64,000 nucleotides of DNA from Brevibacterium pigmentatum (GTDB lineage: Bacteria > Actinomycetota > Actinomycetes > Actinomycetales > Brevibacteriaceae), in the NCBI RefSeq assembly GCF_011617465.1, contig NZ_CP050153.1, positions 1,674,001-1,738,000 of the forward strand, read 5' to 3'. The notes under the pieces are model-generated. The model saw only the letters and a program-made list of their open reading frames with translations, was not told the origin of the DNA and did not search any database. Of the stretch, positions 46,189-54,700 are shown one piece after another; the stretch's first letter is position 1; each line of letters begins with the position of its first letter. The position numbers and the translations under genes are program-made.

Positions 46189-46230
46189 GCAGTGAGGGCG
46201 CCCCACCATGTGGTGGGGCGCCCTCACTGC
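46189..46230. terminator. Perfect 42-bp palindromic terminator
   Basis: A 20-bp perfect stem (GCAGTGAGGGCGCCCCACCA at 46189-46208 with its complement at 46211-46230) and a TG centre. It lies between convergent ndk and the VKOR gene and can serve both. Confidence 0.9.
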
Positions 46231-46257
46231 ATTCACAACGTCGTCATGGTCACAAAG

Positions 46258-46905
46258 TCAGAGCAAGTTGGAGAAGAACGCCCAGAACTGCACGACGATG
46301 CACGCGAAGATGATGAGCATCCACAGCACGGACAGGGCGATGTTCTCCTTGGCCAGAACTCTCAGCACGGCATTGTCGGCGGCTCGACGGCCGAAGGCTC
46401 CGGTGAGCAGATTGCGGGCGGTGACGGCCATGAACATCGGAATCGTCACGGTCCACACGATGATGCACCACGGGCAGCCGACGCCGATCTTGTAGATCGA
46501 GATGTAGAACAGGAACATCACCAACGCGACGCCGCAGGCCAAACCGATGTTCAGGCCCACCATCACCCAACGGGGCAGGCGGGTTCCGGACAGGATGAGC
46601 ACACCGAGCAGCAACGGGAAGACGAAGGCCGCGATGCCCATGAGCTGATTGGGAAAGCCCAGGAGCTCTGCTTCGGCGTGCTCCATAACCGAACCGCAGG
46701 AGAAGAACGGGTTGAGATCGCAGGAGAGCACGACGTTCGGATTCGCCAGCTTCTCGTACTTCTCCGCCGACAGAGAGAACGAGGCGAGGAAGCCGATGAC
46801 GGAGGCGACGATGAGGAAGATCCCGAACGGTGCCGATCTGAGCACCCACGACGAGGCGGTATCGGCGGTTTCGAGGTCATCGGAGTGAGTCAGTGCGGTG
46901 TTCAC
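46258..46905 (-). CDS. Vitamin K epoxide reductase (VKOR) family protein
   Basis: An integral membrane oxidoreductase that passes electrons from DsbA-type proteins to quinone, supporting disulfide formation in the cell envelope. The 215-residue protein has about five hydrophobic helices, a loop cysteine pair CDLNPFFSC and the active-site CPWC in GVGCPWCIIVWTV. Both pairs are present, so it should be active. In actinobacteria VKOR replaces DsbB. The ATG at 46905 gives a short soluble N-terminus. No DsbA partner is adjacent; the DsbA-like gene at 24089 is a cytosolic-type mycothiol reductase, not its partner. Confidence 0.9.
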   Translation of the reverse strand: MNTALTHSDDLETADTASSWVLRSAPFGIFLIVASVIGFLASFSLSAEKYEKLANPNVVLSCDLNPFFSCGSVMEHAEAELLGFPNQLMGIAAFVFPLLLGVLILSGTRLPRWVMVGLNIGLACGVALVMFLFYISIYKIGVGCPWCIIVWTVTIPMFMAVTARNLLTGAFGRRAADNAVLRVLAKENIALSVLWMLIIFACIVVQFWAFFSNLL

Positions 46906-47206
46906 TCCTCAAGAATGCCTGGCCGCGTCCCGCGCGGCAAACCCCGCACCACATGAATCCCCAGAGACAAGGCACTTCTGTGACATAATGGGGAGACGGA
47001 TACCTGTTCTCACACCGAACAGGAGAAGTGCCTCCACCGAGTCGAGGGTACGACCTCGCAGGTCGACAACAAGATGAGGCAGCACGGAAGGCCTACGCGC
47101 TGAGCGCGAGCCTGATGTGCCATCCACAGGTTTCGGTCCATTGCGGACCATGCAAGGATCCGAAGATCCGTACGGTGTGGACGGCGTCTTCGGACTGGGA
47201 GATACG
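46906..47206 (+). other. Leader region of rne with hairpins
   Basis: The spacer between the divergent VKOR gene and rne. CATAAT at 46984-46989 is a plausible -10 but no good -35 is seen. The transcribed part would include a hairpin CCTGTTC (47003-47009) with GAACAGG (47017-47023) and a second near GAGGGTACGACCTC. A long structured RNase E leader is a known autoregulatory site in enterobacteria; whether it acts so here is untested. An in-frame GTG/ATG extension of rne to 47117 exists but lacks a ribosome binding site. Confidence 0.4.
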
Positions 47207-50188
47207 ATGAACGATACCGACGGTACAGAGTCGACAGATCCGACCGAAGGCATTCTCGCGGACCTCGCGAATCTGCAGCAATCGGTCAACGCCAAGAACG
47301 CCGACCACGAGGATGTCGACGACAGCGTGCGCGCACGCCTGGACGACATCGCCGAGGCGGCCGAGTCGCAGCGCATCGGCGATGCCGATGACAGCGACGA
47401 CGCGGAAGACGAACCGGCTCCGCGTCGAGACAGCCCGAAATCCGCACGCGATGCCGTCGCCAACCGGGGTCTTGTCTTCGAGGAGTTCGTCCGCGGAGAT
47501 TCGAACGTCAACGCCGATGACAACGATGACTCCGACGGCGACGACACTGATTCCGACGACTCCGATGACGCGCCGACGACTGCGCAGACGGCGCCGAGCT
47601 TCGACCCGCGCAATCCCTTCGCCGCGCCCGCTCCGGCGGCCGCCGCACCCGAACCTCGCACCGCCCCGGCCGTGCCCTACGACGGTGGCCTGATCTTCCA
47701 GGTGCCGAAGGCCGAGCACGCCGAGGTCGTCACGATCGAGGATGACTCCGACGACGACTGGGACGACTCCCACGACTCCGACGACGACACCTCGTCCTCG
47801 CAGGAGAACAGGCAGAACGACAGCGACGAGGACGAGAGCTCGAACGGCCCGCGTCGTCGCCGGGGCGGTCGCGGTCGTCGCTCGCGCAACCGCGACGACT
47901 CCCACGAGGAGTCCTCCGCCTCCAGCGACGACTCGAAGGACTTCGAGGACGACTCCTCGGATGCCGCCGAGGGCCAGAGCTCGAAGGCCTCGAAGCGAGG
48001 ATCGCGATCGAACAACCGCGGTTCGAAGCAGAGCTCCGATTCGGACTCTGACGACTCGCATGCTGATTCGGACCATAAGGAGTCCGGCCACAAGAACTCC
48101 GATGATTCGGATTCGGATGACGGTGACGACGATACCGACAGCGGTTCACGCCGTCGCCGCCGTCGCCGGTCGCGTACCCGCAGCACCGACCGCGACGAAG
48201 TCACCTCGCTCAAGGGTTCGACCCGCCTCGAGGCCAAGCGCCAGCGTCGCAAGGAAGGCCGCGAAGCCGGACGCCGTCGTCCCATCATCACCGAGGCGGA
48301 ATTCCTCGCCCGGCGTGAATCCGTCGACCGCACCATGCTCGTGCGTGAAAGCGGCGACCAGACACAGCTCGTCGTCGTCGAAGACGGAATCGCCGTCGAG
48401 CACTACCTCAAGGAGAACCGCCAGCAGGCCTCGCTCATCGGCAACGTGTACCTGGGCAAGGTCCAGAACGTGCTGCCGAGCATGGAAGCGGCCTTCATCG
48501 ACATCGGCAAGGGACGCAATGCTGTGCTCTACGCCGGTGAAGTCAATTGGGACGCACTCGGCATGGACGGCAAAGCGCGCCGCATCGAAACCGCGCTGAG
48601 TCCCGGCGATGCCGTGCTCGTGCAGGTGACGAAGGATCCGATCGGGCACAAGGGCGCCCGCCTGACCAGCCAGATCTCACTGCCCGGCCGCTTCCTCGTC
48701 TACGTGCCCGGCAATTCGATGACCGGTATCTCGCGGAAGCTGCCCGATAACGAACGGGCACGCCTGAAGAAGCTGCTCAAGCAGCTCGTCGGCGACTCGA
48801 ACGGCGTCATCGTGCGCACCGCAGCCGAGGGCGCCACTGACACCGATCTGTCGCGCGACGTCGAACGTCTGGCCAAGCGGTGGGAGACGATCGAGAAGAA
48901 GTCGAAGTCGACGAAGGTGCTGGCACCGCAGCTGCTCTACAGCGAGCCCGACATGATCGTGCGCATCATCCGCGATGTCTTCAACGAGGACTTCAGTTCG
49001 CTCGTCATCGACGGCGACGGAGCATGGAACACGATCCACGAATACGTCGAATCGGTTGCCCCGGACCTGCTCGACCGCGTCCACAGCTACAACGAGGACG
49101 AGGACATCTTCAACCACTACCGGATAGAAGAGCAGATTCAGAAGGCGCTCCAGCGCACAGTGAGTCTGCCCTCGGGCGGTTCGCTCGTCATCGACCGCAC
49201 CGAGGCGATGACGGTCGTCGACGTCAACACCGGCAAGTTCACCGGCTCCGGAGGCAATCTCGAGGAGACGGTGACCCGCAACAACCTCGAGGCCGCCGAA
49301 GAGGTCATCCGCCAGATCCGTCTGCGAGACATCGGCGGAATCATCGTCGTCGACTTCATCGACATGGTGCTCGAATCCAACCGGGATCTCGTGGTGCGCC
49401 GCCTCGTCGAATGTCTCGGCCGCGACCGGACGAAGCACCAGGTCGCCGAGGTGACCTCGCTGGGTCTCGTGCAGTTGACTCGCAAGCGCATCGGCACCGG
49501 ACTCGCCGAATCCCTCGTCAGCGCCGGTGAGGATCTCACCGGTAGGGGACTGCTGCTGCCCGGGTCGGAAGAAGACGGGTCGAAGGCACACCGCGGCACC
49601 CGGTCGTCGAACCACGACAACCGCCGTGACCGCAAACGCCGTGGTGACTCCGGCTCGAAGTCCAAGCACAACGAGCCCGAGACCACGGAGGAGCCCGTAT
49701 CGTCGGACGCCTCCCGGTCGGCCGTTGCCGCGATCGCGAAGGCCACTCTGAAGAAGGACGACGCGGAACCGACCGAGTCGAAGTCCGACGCTCAGTCTCA
49801 GACCGATGACGCGGCGAACAGCGACGAGAGCGGAAAGTCCCGATCGCGTTCGCGCAATGGGCGCCGCCGTTCGCGCTCGAATCGCAGAGACGATGCGCAG
49901 ACGGAGACTCCGGGCGAGAAGCCAGTCGCAGAGAAGTCGAACTCGGAGAAGCCGAGCAGCGACGAGCCGACGTCGGCAACGGAGCAGAAACCTGCAGCCG
50001 AAACGAAGCCGACCGCCGAAGAGCCGAAGGATCTGCCGCTGATGATCGGAGCGGACAGCGAGACGAAGGTCGCCGCCGTCGAACCGGTCACGAAGGCGCC
50101 GGCGAAGAAGAGCGAACCGGTGAAGAAGGCTCCTGAACCCAAGCAGGGGCAGCTGCCGACCTCGTTCGTCATCATCGGCGAGGACTGA
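47207..50188 (+). CDS. rne: RNase E/G family endoribonuclease, lacking the Zn-link cysteines
   Basis: Single-strand endoribonuclease for mRNA decay and rRNA maturation. The 993-residue protein has an acidic Asp/Ser-rich and then Arg-rich N-terminal extension of about 350 residues, the S1 domain (QQASLIGNVYLGKVQNVLPSMEAAFIDIG), the 5'-sensor/RNase H-like part, and the catalytic block IDRTEAMTVVDVNTGKFTG...GGIIVVDFIDM with both metal-binding Asp residues. After TRKRIGTGLAES, where relatives have a CxxC zinc-link, it reads LVSAGEDLTGRG with no cysteine. The C-terminal tail is Arg/Ser/Glu-rich. The ATG at 47207 follows GGGAGA. Confidence 0.93.
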   Translation: MNDTDGTESTDPTEGILADLANLQQSVNAKNADHEDVDDSVRARLDDIAEAAESQRIGDADDSDDAEDEPAPRRDSPKSARDAVANRGLVFEEFVRGDSNVNADDNDDSDGDDTDSDDSDDAPTTAQTAPSFDPRNPFAAPAPAAAAPEPRTAPAVPYDGGLIFQVPKAEHAEVVTIEDDSDDDWDDSHDSDDDTSSSQENRQNDSDEDESSNGPRRRRGGRGRRSRNRDDSHEESSASSDDSKDFEDDSSDAAEGQSSKASKRGSRSNNRGSKQSSDSDSDDSHADSDHKESGHKNSDDSDSDDGDDDTDSGSRRRRRRRSRTRSTDRDEVTSLKGSTRLEAKRQRRKEGREAGRRRPIITEAEFLARRESVDRTMLVRESGDQTQLVVVEDGIAVEHYLKENRQQASLIGNVYLGKVQNVLPSMEAAFIDIGKGRNAVLYAGEVNWDALGMDGKARRIETALSPGDAVLVQVTKDPIGHKGARLTSQISLPGRFLVYVPGNSMTGISRKLPDNERARLKKLLKQLVGDSNGVIVRTAAEGATDTDLSRDVERLAKRWETIEKKSKSTKVLAPQLLYSEPDMIVRIIRDVFNEDFSSLVIDGDGAWNTIHEYVESVAPDLLDRVHSYNEDEDIFNHYRIEEQIQKALQRTVSLPSGGSLVIDRTEAMTVVDVNTGKFTGSGGNLEETVTRNNLEAAEEVIRQIRLRDIGGIIVVDFIDMVLESNRDLVVRRLVECLGRDRTKHQVAEVTSLGLVQLTRKRIGTGLAESLVSAGEDLTGRGLLLPGSEEDGSKAHRGTRSSNHDNRRDRKRRGDSGSKSKHNEPETTEEPVSSDASRSAVAAIAKATLKKDDAEPTESKSDAQSQTDDAANSDESGKSRSRSRNGRRRSRSNRRDDAQTETPGEKPVAEKSNSEKPSSDEPTSATEQKPAAETKPTAEEPKDLPLMIGADSETKVAAVEPVTKAPAKKSEPVKKAPEPKQGQLPTSFVIIGED

Positions 50189-50210
50189 GCACTATTCCTC
50201 GCTGAGATAC

Positions 50211-50251
50211 GACAGCGCCCCGCCGACGTCATTCGTCGGCGGGGCGCTGTC
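50211..50251. terminator. Terminator hairpin after rne
   Basis: A perfect 18-bp stem (GACAGCGCCCCGCCGACG at 50211-50228 with its complement at 50234-50251) and a 5-nt loop, between convergent rne and the SPFH gene. Confidence 0.9.
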
Positions 50252-50278
50252 GTCTGTGGCCGTCCCCGGGTCGGTCGG

Positions 50279-51676
50279 TCAGCCTGCCGACTGCTGATTG
50301 CGGGTGGTGCTGATGGTCGGCTGCGCCGCCTGATCACCGCAGAGGACGATCATCAGGTTGGACACGAGGTCGCTGCGTTCGGTCTGTCCGAGCTTGACGA
50401 TCTGACGTCCTTCGATCTCCTCGATCGCCGTCTCCACCATGCCGACGGCTCCTTCGACGATGAGCTGGCGAGCAGCGACGACGGCAGTGGCCTGCTGGCG
50501 TTGGAGCATGGCACGGGCGATCTCCGGAGCATAGGCCAATTGGGTGATGCGCGATTCGATGATCGTCACTCCCGCTGCCATGACTCGGGCTGCGACCTCG
50601 TCGGAGAGTCGCGAGGTGATCTCGTCGGCATTGTCACGCAGCGACATGCGGCGCGGATCCGAGGAATCGTAGGCATAGGAGTTCGCGATGTGGCGAACAG
50701 CGGTCTCGGCCTGGATCGCGACGAACTCCTCGAAGTCATCGACCTCGAACATCGCCTGCGCTGTGTCCCTGACCTGCCAGACGACCACGGCACCGATCTC
50801 GATCGGATTGCCATCGAGGTCGTTGACCTTCAGCGTCGAGGTCTCATGATTGCGGATGCGCGTGGAGATCTGGTCCTTCGTGTAGAAGGGGTTGACGAAC
50901 CGCAGACCCGACTGCCTGACCGTCCCGACGTATTTGCCGTAGAGCTGGAGGACGACGGCGTGTCCGGGCGCCACCGAGGTGCAGCCCTTGAACAGGAACA
51001 TCGATGCGATGAAGGACAGAACGGCGACGATGATGAGAACGACGCCGACGACGACCTGGGCGAACGTCATGACGAAGCCGACGATTCCGAGGAGCACCGC
51101 GAGGAGCAGCAGGACGATGGCACCGACGGTGGCGAAGTAGCCCGAGACTCCGCCTGCCGGCTTCTCTCGGGCCTGCTCGCCATCGGGGGAGACGATGCGT
51201 GTGGGGGCAGAGTTCGGCCGACCGGGACCGGGGGAGCCAGGGGAGGAGTGCTGCGACTGTGCAGCGGTGCGTCGGGGGCCGTTGTCGGGTGCCTGCGACG
51301 GGGCGGGCCCAGAACCGGTGTTCGGCCTCGGACCCGAACCGGAACTCTGCCTGGTGGTACGACGACTCTGTGGTGCCGGGGGCAGAGGGGTGCCCTCACC
51401 GTGGTGCGGCGGGGCACCGGTGTTCGCCTGAGCACCGGCAGGCGGACCATACTGGGTCGTCGATCCCGAACCGCCGATCGCCCCGGACTGTGCGCCCTGC
51501 GAACCATAGTGACCATTGGGATTCGTCACCGCCTCGGCGCCGGGATAGGACGCGGGCTGACTGTGGCCGGTCTGGATATGAGTGCTCGGATCACCGCTGG
51601 GGACCGGGCCGCGATCAAGGTTCGGATTCGATGAGCGATTCGGCTGCTGACCTGGCTGCTGAGGGTTCTGAGTCAT
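50279..51676 (-). CDS. SPFH/band-7 domain membrane protein with long disordered N-terminus
   Basis: A 465-residue protein. About 175 residues of Gln/Pro/Gly/Ser-rich disordered sequence are followed by two adjacent hydrophobic helices ([20 protein letters not shown] and [20 protein letters not shown]). The SPFH domain then begins with [30 protein letters not shown], and the coiled segment [24 protein letters not shown] is typical of stomatin/flotillin-like proteins. Such proteins organise membrane microdomains. There is no NfeD partner gene next to it. The ATG at 51676 is the start; the N-terminal extension is the odd part. Confidence 0.87.
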   Translation of the reverse strand: MTQNPQQPGQQPNRSSNPNLDRGPVPSGDPSTHIQTGHSQPASYPGAEAVTNPNGHYGSQGAQSGAIGGSGSTTQYGPPAGAQANTGAPPHHGEGTPLPPAPQSRRTTRQSSGSGPRPNTGSGPAPSQAPDNGPRRTAAQSQHSSPGSPGPGRPNSAPTRIVSPDGEQAREKPAGGVSGYFATVGAIVLLLLAVLLGIVGFVMTFAQVVVGVVLIIVAVLSFIASMFLFKGCTSVAPGHAVVLQLYGKYVGTVRQSGLRFVNPFYTKDQISTRIRNHETSTLKVNDLDGNPIEIGAVVVWQVRDTAQAMFEVDDFEEFVAIQAETAVRHIANSYAYDSSDPRRMSLRDNADEITSRLSDEVAARVMAAGVTIIESRITQLAYAPEIARAMLQRQQATAVVAARQLIVEGAVGMVETAIEEIEGRQIVKLGQTERSDLVSNLMIVLCGDQAAQPTISTTRNQQSAG

Positions 51677-51816
51677 GCCCCCAGTCTAGGTCAGGTAATG
51701 AGACGCCGATCTCAAATCCCCCTCGAACGTCCTGTTTGATAACGGTTCGATAACTGAAAAGGTCCCATAACGTGGAACGCTTGAATGTGACTCAAGTCTC
51801 AGTAGGTTGTCACACT

Positions 51817-53346
51817 ATGAATAGTCTTCACATCACAGCCGCGCCGGTCTCTCCGGTCGACGATGCCATCAATTCCTGGTTCGATCCGATCGCGACGTGG
51901 TTCGGCAGCATCATCTTCTTCCCGATCACCATCGGCGAGCTCTCGTTTCCGTTCGTCGTCCTGTGGCTGATCTTCGCGGCACTGGCCTTCACCGTCTACT
52001 TCGGAGTCATACAGGCCCGCGGAGTGAAGCTGTCGCTCGAGATCATCCGCGGCAAGTTCTCCTCGAAGTCCGACCCGGGCGAAGTCACCCACTTCCAGGC
52101 CCTGGCGTCCGCCCTGTCGGGAACCGTGGGGCTGGGCAATATTGCGGGTGTCGGCGTGGCTATCGCGCTCGGCGGTCCCGGCGCCACCTTCTGGATGATC
52201 GTCGCCGGACTGCTCGGCATGTGCACGAAGTTCGTCGAATGCACGCTCGGTGTGAAATACCGTGAGATCGACGAGAACGGTGTCGTCCATGGCGGGCCGT
52301 TCAAATACCTGCCCGTGGCCTTCCGCCGTTTCGGCAAGCCGGTGGCATCTGTTCTCACCGGGCTCTTCGCGATCGCCATCCTCATCTTCGGCGTCGTCGG
52401 CGGCGGAATGTTCCAGGCGAACCAGACCTTCGCTCAGGTGCGCACAGCCACCGGCGGAGACGACGGACTCCTCGCCGGCCCCTTCGCCTCACTCATCTTC
52501 GGACTCATCTTCGCCGCCCTCGTCGCCCTGGTGATCCTCGGGGGAATCCGCTCGATCGCGAAGGTCACCGACAAGCTCGTTCCCGGAATGGCCATCTTCT
52601 ACGTCGTGTCCTGTCTCCTCGTCCTCGGACTCAACTTCTCGAACATCCCGGCCGCCATCGGTGAGATCTTCGCCGGTGCGTTCAACCCGCAGGGTGTGGC
52701 CGGCGGCATCGTCGGCGTCATGATCATCGGGTTCCAACGTTCGGCGTTCTCCAACGAGGCCGGCATCGGCTCGGCTCCGATCGCCCACTCCGCGGTCAAG
52801 ACGCGGCGCCCGATCTCGGAGGGATTCGTCGCACTCCTCGAGCCCTTCATCGATACCGTGATCGTGTGCACCATGACCGCACTGACGATCATCGTGGCCA
52901 ACCAGGCCTCGTACCGCAATGACCTCGGCGAGGGTGAGATCGGCGGCGTCGCACTCGCTTCCGATGCGTTCTCCACCGTCGCATCCTGGTACCCGATCCT
53001 CCTGGCTGTCGCGGTCGCGCTCTTCGCGTTCTCCACCCTCATCACCTGGGCTTACTACGGAGAACAGGCCTGGGGCTTCCTATTCGGCCGGGCGAAGGCA
53101 AGCGTCACCGTATTCCGCACCCTGGTCTGCGTCTTCGTCGTCATCGGCTGTGTCGCCACCTTCTCGAAGGTCGTCGAATTCGCCGATGCGGCCCTGTTCA
53201 TGTGTGCCTTCATCAACATCCTCGGCCTCTACATGCTCATGCCGGTCGTCAAGAAGGAGATGAAGAAGTACCTCGCCGACCGCAAGGCAGGCACCCTCAA
53301 CGATCCGGACACCGCCGACGCTGTCCCGGTCGAAGAGCCCGCCTGA
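51817..53346 (+). CDS. Sodium:alanine/glycine symporter (AGCS family)
   Basis: A Na+-coupled importer of alanine or glycine. The 509-residue protein has about 11 hydrophobic helices. It carries the AGCS signature blocks ALASALSGTVGLGNIAGVGVAIALGGPGATFWM and IIGFQRSAFSNEAGIGSAPIAHSAVKT. ATG 51817 is favoured; an in-frame ATG at 51772 would add a non-conserved leader. Upstream, CTTGA (51780-51784) and TCAAG (51792-51796) form an inverted repeat 7 bp apart that might be an operator. A terminator follows at 53398. Confidence 0.92.
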   Translation: MNSLHITAAPVSPVDDAINSWFDPIATWFGSIIFFPITIGELSFPFVVLWLIFAALAFTVYFGVIQARGVKLSLEIIRGKFSSKSDPGEVTHFQALASALSGTVGLGNIAGVGVAIALGGPGATFWMIVAGLLGMCTKFVECTLGVKYREIDENGVVHGGPFKYLPVAFRRFGKPVASVLTGLFAIAILIFGVVGGGMFQANQTFAQVRTATGGDDGLLAGPFASLIFGLIFAALVALVILGGIRSIAKVTDKLVPGMAIFYVVSCLLVLGLNFSNIPAAIGEIFAGAFNPQGVAGGIVGVMIIGFQRSAFSNEAGIGSAPIAHSAVKTRRPISEGFVALLEPFIDTVIVCTMTALTIIVANQASYRNDLGEGEIGGVALASDAFSTVASWYPILLAVAVALFAFSTLITWAYYGEQAWGFLFGRAKASVTVFRTLVCVFVVIGCVATFSKVVEFADAALFMCAFINILGLYMLMPVVKKEMKKYLADRKAGTLNDPDTADAVPVEEPA

Positions 53347-53397
53347 GTCTCAACCTCCTCTTCGAGGTGAGGGGGGACAGCCACTATCAAGGAACAC

Positions 53398-53429
53398 TGT
53401 GCGCCGCGGCCATTCGGACGCGGCGCACA
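53398..53429 (+). terminator. Terminator hairpin after AGCS gene
   Basis: A perfect 11-bp stem (TGTGCGCCGCG at 53398-53408, complement at 53419-53429) with a 10-nt loop. It lies 31 bp before the chorismate mutase start. Confidence 0.8.
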
Positions 53430-53459
53430 GGTGTGTTCGAGCATCGCTAGACTGGGTGC

Positions 53460-53777
53460 GTGGATGAGAACAGAGACGACAGAACACGCGCAGTCGAACG
53501 GCTGCAGGAGCTGCGGGGCAGCATCGACAACATCGATGCCTCCCTCGTCCATCTTCTGGCCGAGCGCTTCAAACTCACCGAACGCGTCGGCGAGCTCAAA
53601 GCCGACCATGGTCTGCCTCCAGCCGATGAGTCCCGGGAGGCCCGGCAGGTCGCCCGGCTGCGGGAACTCGCCGAGGAGTCCCACCTGGATCCCGAGTTCG
53701 CGGAGAAGTTCCTGGCGTTCATCGTCGCCGAGGTCATCCGTCGGCACGAACGCATCGCGGAGTCGCGCGAGAGCTGA
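53460..53777 (+). CDS. Chorismate mutase (AroQ type)
   Basis: Converts chorismate to prephenate for Phe and Tyr synthesis. The 105-residue helical protein has the AroQ pattern: LQELRGSIDNIDASLVHLLAERFKLTERVGELKA with the N-terminal Arg and the central Arg/Lys residues of the active site, then RLRELAEES and FAEKFLAFIVAEVIRRHERI. Small AroQ proteins in actinobacteria may need DAHP synthase as partner for full activity; that partner is not here. The GTG at 53460 is the start. It is close to the terminator of the previous gene, so a promoter must lie in the loop region or within the gene upstream. Confidence 0.88.
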   Translation: MDENRDDRTRAVERLQELRGSIDNIDASLVHLLAERFKLTERVGELKADHGLPPADESREARQVARLRELAEESHLDPEFAEKFLAFIVAEVIRRHERIAESRES

Positions 53778-53866
53778 GCGGGCGCGCTGGGGAGCTCGCA
53801 TTCTCCGGAGGTGAACGAGAGATGGCTCACAATCTGCAGGTCGGCCGCCGAACATGGGAGATGGGT

Positions 53867-53896
53867 TTGCCGATGGTGTGTTCTCTCGACTAGAAT
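53867..53896 (+). promoter_or_regulatory. Promoter of the rplU-rpmA operon
   Basis: TTGCCG at 53867-53872 and TAGAAT at 53891-53896 are separated by 18 bp. Transcription would begin near 53903, giving a leader of about 120 nt before rplU, long enough to hold a ribosomal-protein leader structure; one GCGTGAAGCACC-type stem is visible but I cannot assign a known motif. Confidence 0.6.
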
Positions 53897-54023
53897 TGAT
53901 CGTCGGTGCGCGTGAAGCACCACGGCTGGTGATTCCTCTCAATGGGATGTCTGCAGGATCCGTTCTGCGGCAGCCAAGGGACAACCGCCGTTCGTTTGTT
54001 TTCAACAGAAAGAGGGTTCGACC

Positions 54024-54332
54024 ATGGTCTACGCCATCGTCCGCGCCGGAGGCCACCAGGAAAAGGTGAGCGTCGGCGACATCATCACAGTCAACCGAAT
54101 GAAGGCGAAGGCTGGAGACAGCGTCGAACTCGATGCCGTACTTCTTGTCGACGGTGAGACGGTCACGACCGATGCCGACGCTCTGGCGAAGGTCTCGGTC
54201 AGCGCTGAGGTCGCCGGTGAACTCCGCGGTCCCAAGATTGTGATCCAGAAGTACAAGAATAAGACCGGGTACAAGAAGCGTCAGGGCCACCGCCAGGACC
54301 TCACCCGTCTGAAGATCACGAACATCAAGTAA
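54024..54332 (+). CDS. rplU: 50S ribosomal protein L21
   Basis: Large-subunit protein binding 23S rRNA. The 102-residue product has [25 protein letters not shown] and ends with [22 protein letters not shown], the family signature. ATG 54024 follows AGAAAGAGGG. It is in operon with rpmA 15 bp downstream. Confidence 0.97.
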   Translation: MVYAIVRAGGHQEKVSVGDIITVNRMKAKAGDSVELDAVLLVDGETVTTDADALAKVSVSAEVAGELRGPKIVIQKYKNKTGYKKRQGHRQDLTRLKITNIK

Positions 54333-54347
54333 GAGGAGACTTCTCAC

Positions 54348-54599
54348 ATGGCAAGCAAAAAGGGAGTCAGCTCGACCCGCAACGGTCGCGACTCGAACCC
54401 ACAGTACCTCGGCGTGAAGCGCTTCGGCGGCCAGGCCGTCAAGGCCGGCGAGATCATCGTCCGCCAGCGCGGAACCAAGTTCCATCCCGGAGCCAATGTC
54501 GGCCGTGGAGGAGACGATACCCTCTTCGCTCTGACTGCCGGCGCCGTGGAATTCGGCACCCGCAACGGTCGCAAGATCGTCAACATCGTCGGAGCCTGA
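54348..54599 (+). CDS. rpmA: 50S ribosomal protein L27
   Basis: Large-subunit protein whose N-terminus reaches the peptidyl transferase centre. The 83-residue product begins [16 protein letters not shown], with the [23 protein letters not shown] signature. ATG 54348 follows AAGAGGAGAC. No N-terminal cleavage propeptide of the Firmicutes type is present. Confidence 0.97.
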   Translation: MASKKGVSSTRNGRDSNPQYLGVKRFGGQAVKAGEIIVRQRGTKFHPGANVGRGGDDTLFALTAGAVEFGTRNGRKIVNIVGA

Positions 54600-54652
54600 T
54601 CCTTTCCGGATCCGTTCCGTCGTCAATATGATCTCTCCCTGAACGAGGGAGC

Positions 54653-54684
54653 ATGAAGGGTGAGTCGAACGACTCACCCTTCAT
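54653..54684 (+). terminator. Hairpin between rpmA and obg
   Basis: A perfect 15-bp stem (ATGAAGGGTGAGTCG at 54653-54667, complement at 54670-54684) with only 2 unpaired bases, ending 16 bp before the obg ATG. It may terminate the rplU-rpmA transcript partly, or sit in the leader of an obg message; no separate obg promoter follows it. Confidence 0.65.
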
Positions 54685-54700
54685 CTGATATAAGGACATT

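Noticed and set aside
47117-47206. Longer rne start at 47117
   Set aside because: It would add 30 non-conserved residues and has no ribosome binding site, while ATG 47207 has GGGAGA at good spacing.
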